A stretch of DNA of 64,000 nt from Halioxenophilus aromaticivorans. GTDB taxonomy: Bacteria; Pseudomonadota; Gammaproteobacteria; Pseudomonadales; Cellvibrionaceae. The position numbers and the translations under genes were made by a program. Positions within the stretch are counted from its first letter, which is position 1. The number at the start of each line of letters is the position of its first letter. The notes under the pieces were generated by a model that ran no database searches, was not told the origin of the DNA, and saw only the letters and a list, made by a program, of their open reading frames with translations. This document shows, piece after piece, positions 62,658 through 64,000 of this stretch. The stretch lies in the NCBI RefSeq assembly GCF_042850945.1, contig NZ_AP031496.1, positions 4,402,001-4,466,000 of the forward strand, read 5' to 3'.

Positions 62658-63953
62658 TTACACCTCGGGTAATCGGGTGGCCAAGGCCGCTGCAGCAAGC
62701 GCCATTAGGGCGAACAGAATCAGCGCCCAAAATACCGATTGATTGGCCAACACAGCGGTCAAAACGCCCACGACTAGTAACAGTACACCAATGAGGGTGT
62801 TACCAACAGCGACGTAATCGGTCCTTTTCTGCCCTCCGGCCAAGTCCAAGACATAGGTTTTGCGCCCTACTCGAACGCCTTCGTGCACAATTGATAGACA
62901 GAAATAAAGCCCTAAAATAACGCTCAGCGCGGAGAGAGACAGCCACTCAAACAGCGCGGCAACCGCGCACAACACGGCAATCATCAAGGCCGTGGCAATG
63001 AGCACCTTGCGGCTACTGCTGTCGGAGAACCGCCCCCAAACCACACCACTGATCATACTGGCTAGGCCACCCACCAAAACGAACATACCCAGCCCGGCCA
63101 AGCCTTGGTCCTCGCCACTGGACTGCGCAATTAAGATAAAAAACGGCGCGCTGAGCCCAGAACACATCATTAACGCCCGCACGCTGATGAATAATCTAAA
63201 GTCGCTATCAGTGAGTAAAATACTGGCACTTTGCAAGGCGGCTTTAAGGGCATTGCCCCCTCCGTCCACCGCACCGGAGTATTCATTGACAAAGCCAAAG
63301 CACACCGCAGTAATGAAAGAAAAACAGGCCGCCGCAATTAATAGTGGGGCTAGGTTTTGCCACTGTTCGGTGAGCTGCAACGCCAGGGCAATGCCAAATA
63401 AAAGCGTTATTACTCCGGCAGCGCTGGCGCTGTAGCCGTTCAGTGAACCGCGCCGGGTTTTGGGAATGGTCTTGCCGATAACGTCCTTGGAGGCAACCGA
63501 GGAAAACCCGCGGGACAAACTGACAAACACCAGCACCGCCAATACCCCCCAGCCTGCCTGCGCGCCCTCCATATGCGTCGCCACCCAGGCCATGGCAATT
63601 AACCCCAAGCCCTGCCCGGTGTAACCAATCACCAAAAACCATTTGCGCTTGGGCCACTTGCGCATTACCCCGGCGATGGCCAGTTGAGGTAATAGAGATC
63701 CCGATTCCCGTATCGGCACTAATAGCCCACTGAAAAAAGCCGGCACACCAGCACTGGCAAACAGCCAAGGAATCACCAACTTAGCGCTGGAACAGGTATC
63801 CGCCAACTTATTGATAAATTGTGCTAACAAGATCAATAGAAAGTTGCCTGGCACCACACGGCAGGCGGCGTCTCCGATATCTTTACAAACGCGACTGTCT
63901 TCTTCATCCACCAAAAATTCATACACGCGGCCAAACCGTTGTGATTCGCTCAT
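62658..63953 (-). CDS. MFS-type membrane transporter
   Basis: A 431-residue, about twelve-helix membrane protein with a polar N-terminal extension (residues 1-40, SESQRFGRVYEFLVDEEDS). RGSLNGYSASAAGVITLLFG and VVWGRFSDSSSRKVL are MFS-type loops. Substrate unknown. A TTG at 63968 gives five extra residues; the ATG is preferred. Confidence 0.75.
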   Translation of the reverse strand: MSESQRFGRVYEFLVDEEDSRVCKDIGDAACRVVPGNFLLILLAQFINKLADTCSSAKLVIPWLFASAGVPAFFSGLLVPIRESGSLLPQLAIAGVMRKWPKRKWFLVIGYTGQGLGLIAMAWVATHMEGAQAGWGVLAVLVFVSLSRGFSSVASKDVIGKTIPKTRRGSLNGYSASAAGVITLLFGIALALQLTEQWQNLAPLLIAAACFSFITAVCFGFVNEYSGAVDGGGNALKAALQSASILLTDSDFRLFISVRALMMCSGLSAPFFILIAQSSGEDQGLAGLGMFVLVGGLASMISGVVWGRFSDSSSRKVLIATALMIAVLCAVAALFEWLSLSALSVILGLYFCLSIVHEGVRVGRKTYVLDLAGGQKRTDYVAVGNTLIGVLLLVVGVLTAVLANQSVFWALILFALMALAAAALATRLPEV

Positions 63954-64000
63954 TTTAGACACACCCAATTAATAATCCTTATCCCAGGCAACAAGCCTAT

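Overview
The window looks like chromosome of a marine gammaproteobacterium. Codon use, moderate GC and many family relationships suggest something near Cellvibrionales, but no rRNA or housekeeping marker is present, so that placement is inference. It holds a complete type VI secretion system (T6SS), two polymorphic-effector regions on its outer flanks, a small catabolic locus and a set of unrelated genes.

Layout. 1-2.1 kb: a secreted cytochrome c and a HigBA-like toxin-antitoxin pair whose toxin gene is frameshifted. 2.3-10.7 kb (minus strand): a 1648-residue Rhs effector with an ADP-ribosyltransferase-like tip, its candidate immunity gene, a lipoprotein gene, and a displaced Rhs tip with a different toxin and immunity gene; copies of a non-coding element lie after the immunity/lipoprotein genes. 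10.8-20.6 kb (minus): pppA, tagF, tssM, tssL(OmpA), tssK, tssJ, fha. 20.6-21.3 kb: divergent promoter region with three near-palindromic boxes. 21.3-35.5 kb (plus): Ser/Thr kinase, tssA, B, C, a second tssC-like gene, tagJ, tssE, F, G, H, hcp. 35.8-39.7 kb: vgrG, a PAAR effector with a bacterial RNase A-like tip, and a CdiI-like immunity gene.

39.7-44.6 kb is the most unusual part. The 241-codon linker of the PAAR effector occurs twice more, each copy exactly 723 bp from its ATG to a short seam sequence, GTTCCAA(A/T). After the seam each copy carries a different payload: RNase A-like, zinc deaminase-like, or JAB/JAMM-like. The same seam occurs four more times, always 3 or 6 nt after an immunity stop codon and in the same reading frame, leading into decayed or headless toxin fragments. 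About 1.385 kb is duplicated at a 2474-bp spacing, and the two copies diverge at the seam. This reads as a payload-exchange array in which each new toxin-immunity unit displaced the previous one downstream. Tails of an S24 repressor gene, whose intact relative lies at 57.4-58.1 kb, are embedded in both copies. A 1200-bp IS3-family element (44.6-45.8 kb) ends the array.

46.0-56.7 kb: amidohydrolase, AraC regulator, then SDR, thiolase, CaiB-type CoA-transferase, GMC oxidoreductase, sulfotransferase, a Rap1a/Tai-like secreted protein and an MFS transporter. This suggests uptake and CoA-dependent breakdown of an unidentified organic acid or alcohol. 56.8-64 kb: an IS481 transposase remnant, S24 repressor, response regulator, repeat-rich lipoprotein, a second sulfotransferase, alpha/beta hydrolase, tag, and a second MFS transporter.

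How the genes fit together: the kinase/phosphatase/FHA/TagF set would control assembly after translation; TssJLM-TssK-TssAEFG form the membrane complex and baseplate; TssBC form the sheath and ClpV recycles it; Hcp and VgrG form the tube and spike, with the PAAR effector as tip. The Rhs and PAAR loci supply interchangeable toxins, and immunity genes are retained even after their toxins are lost.
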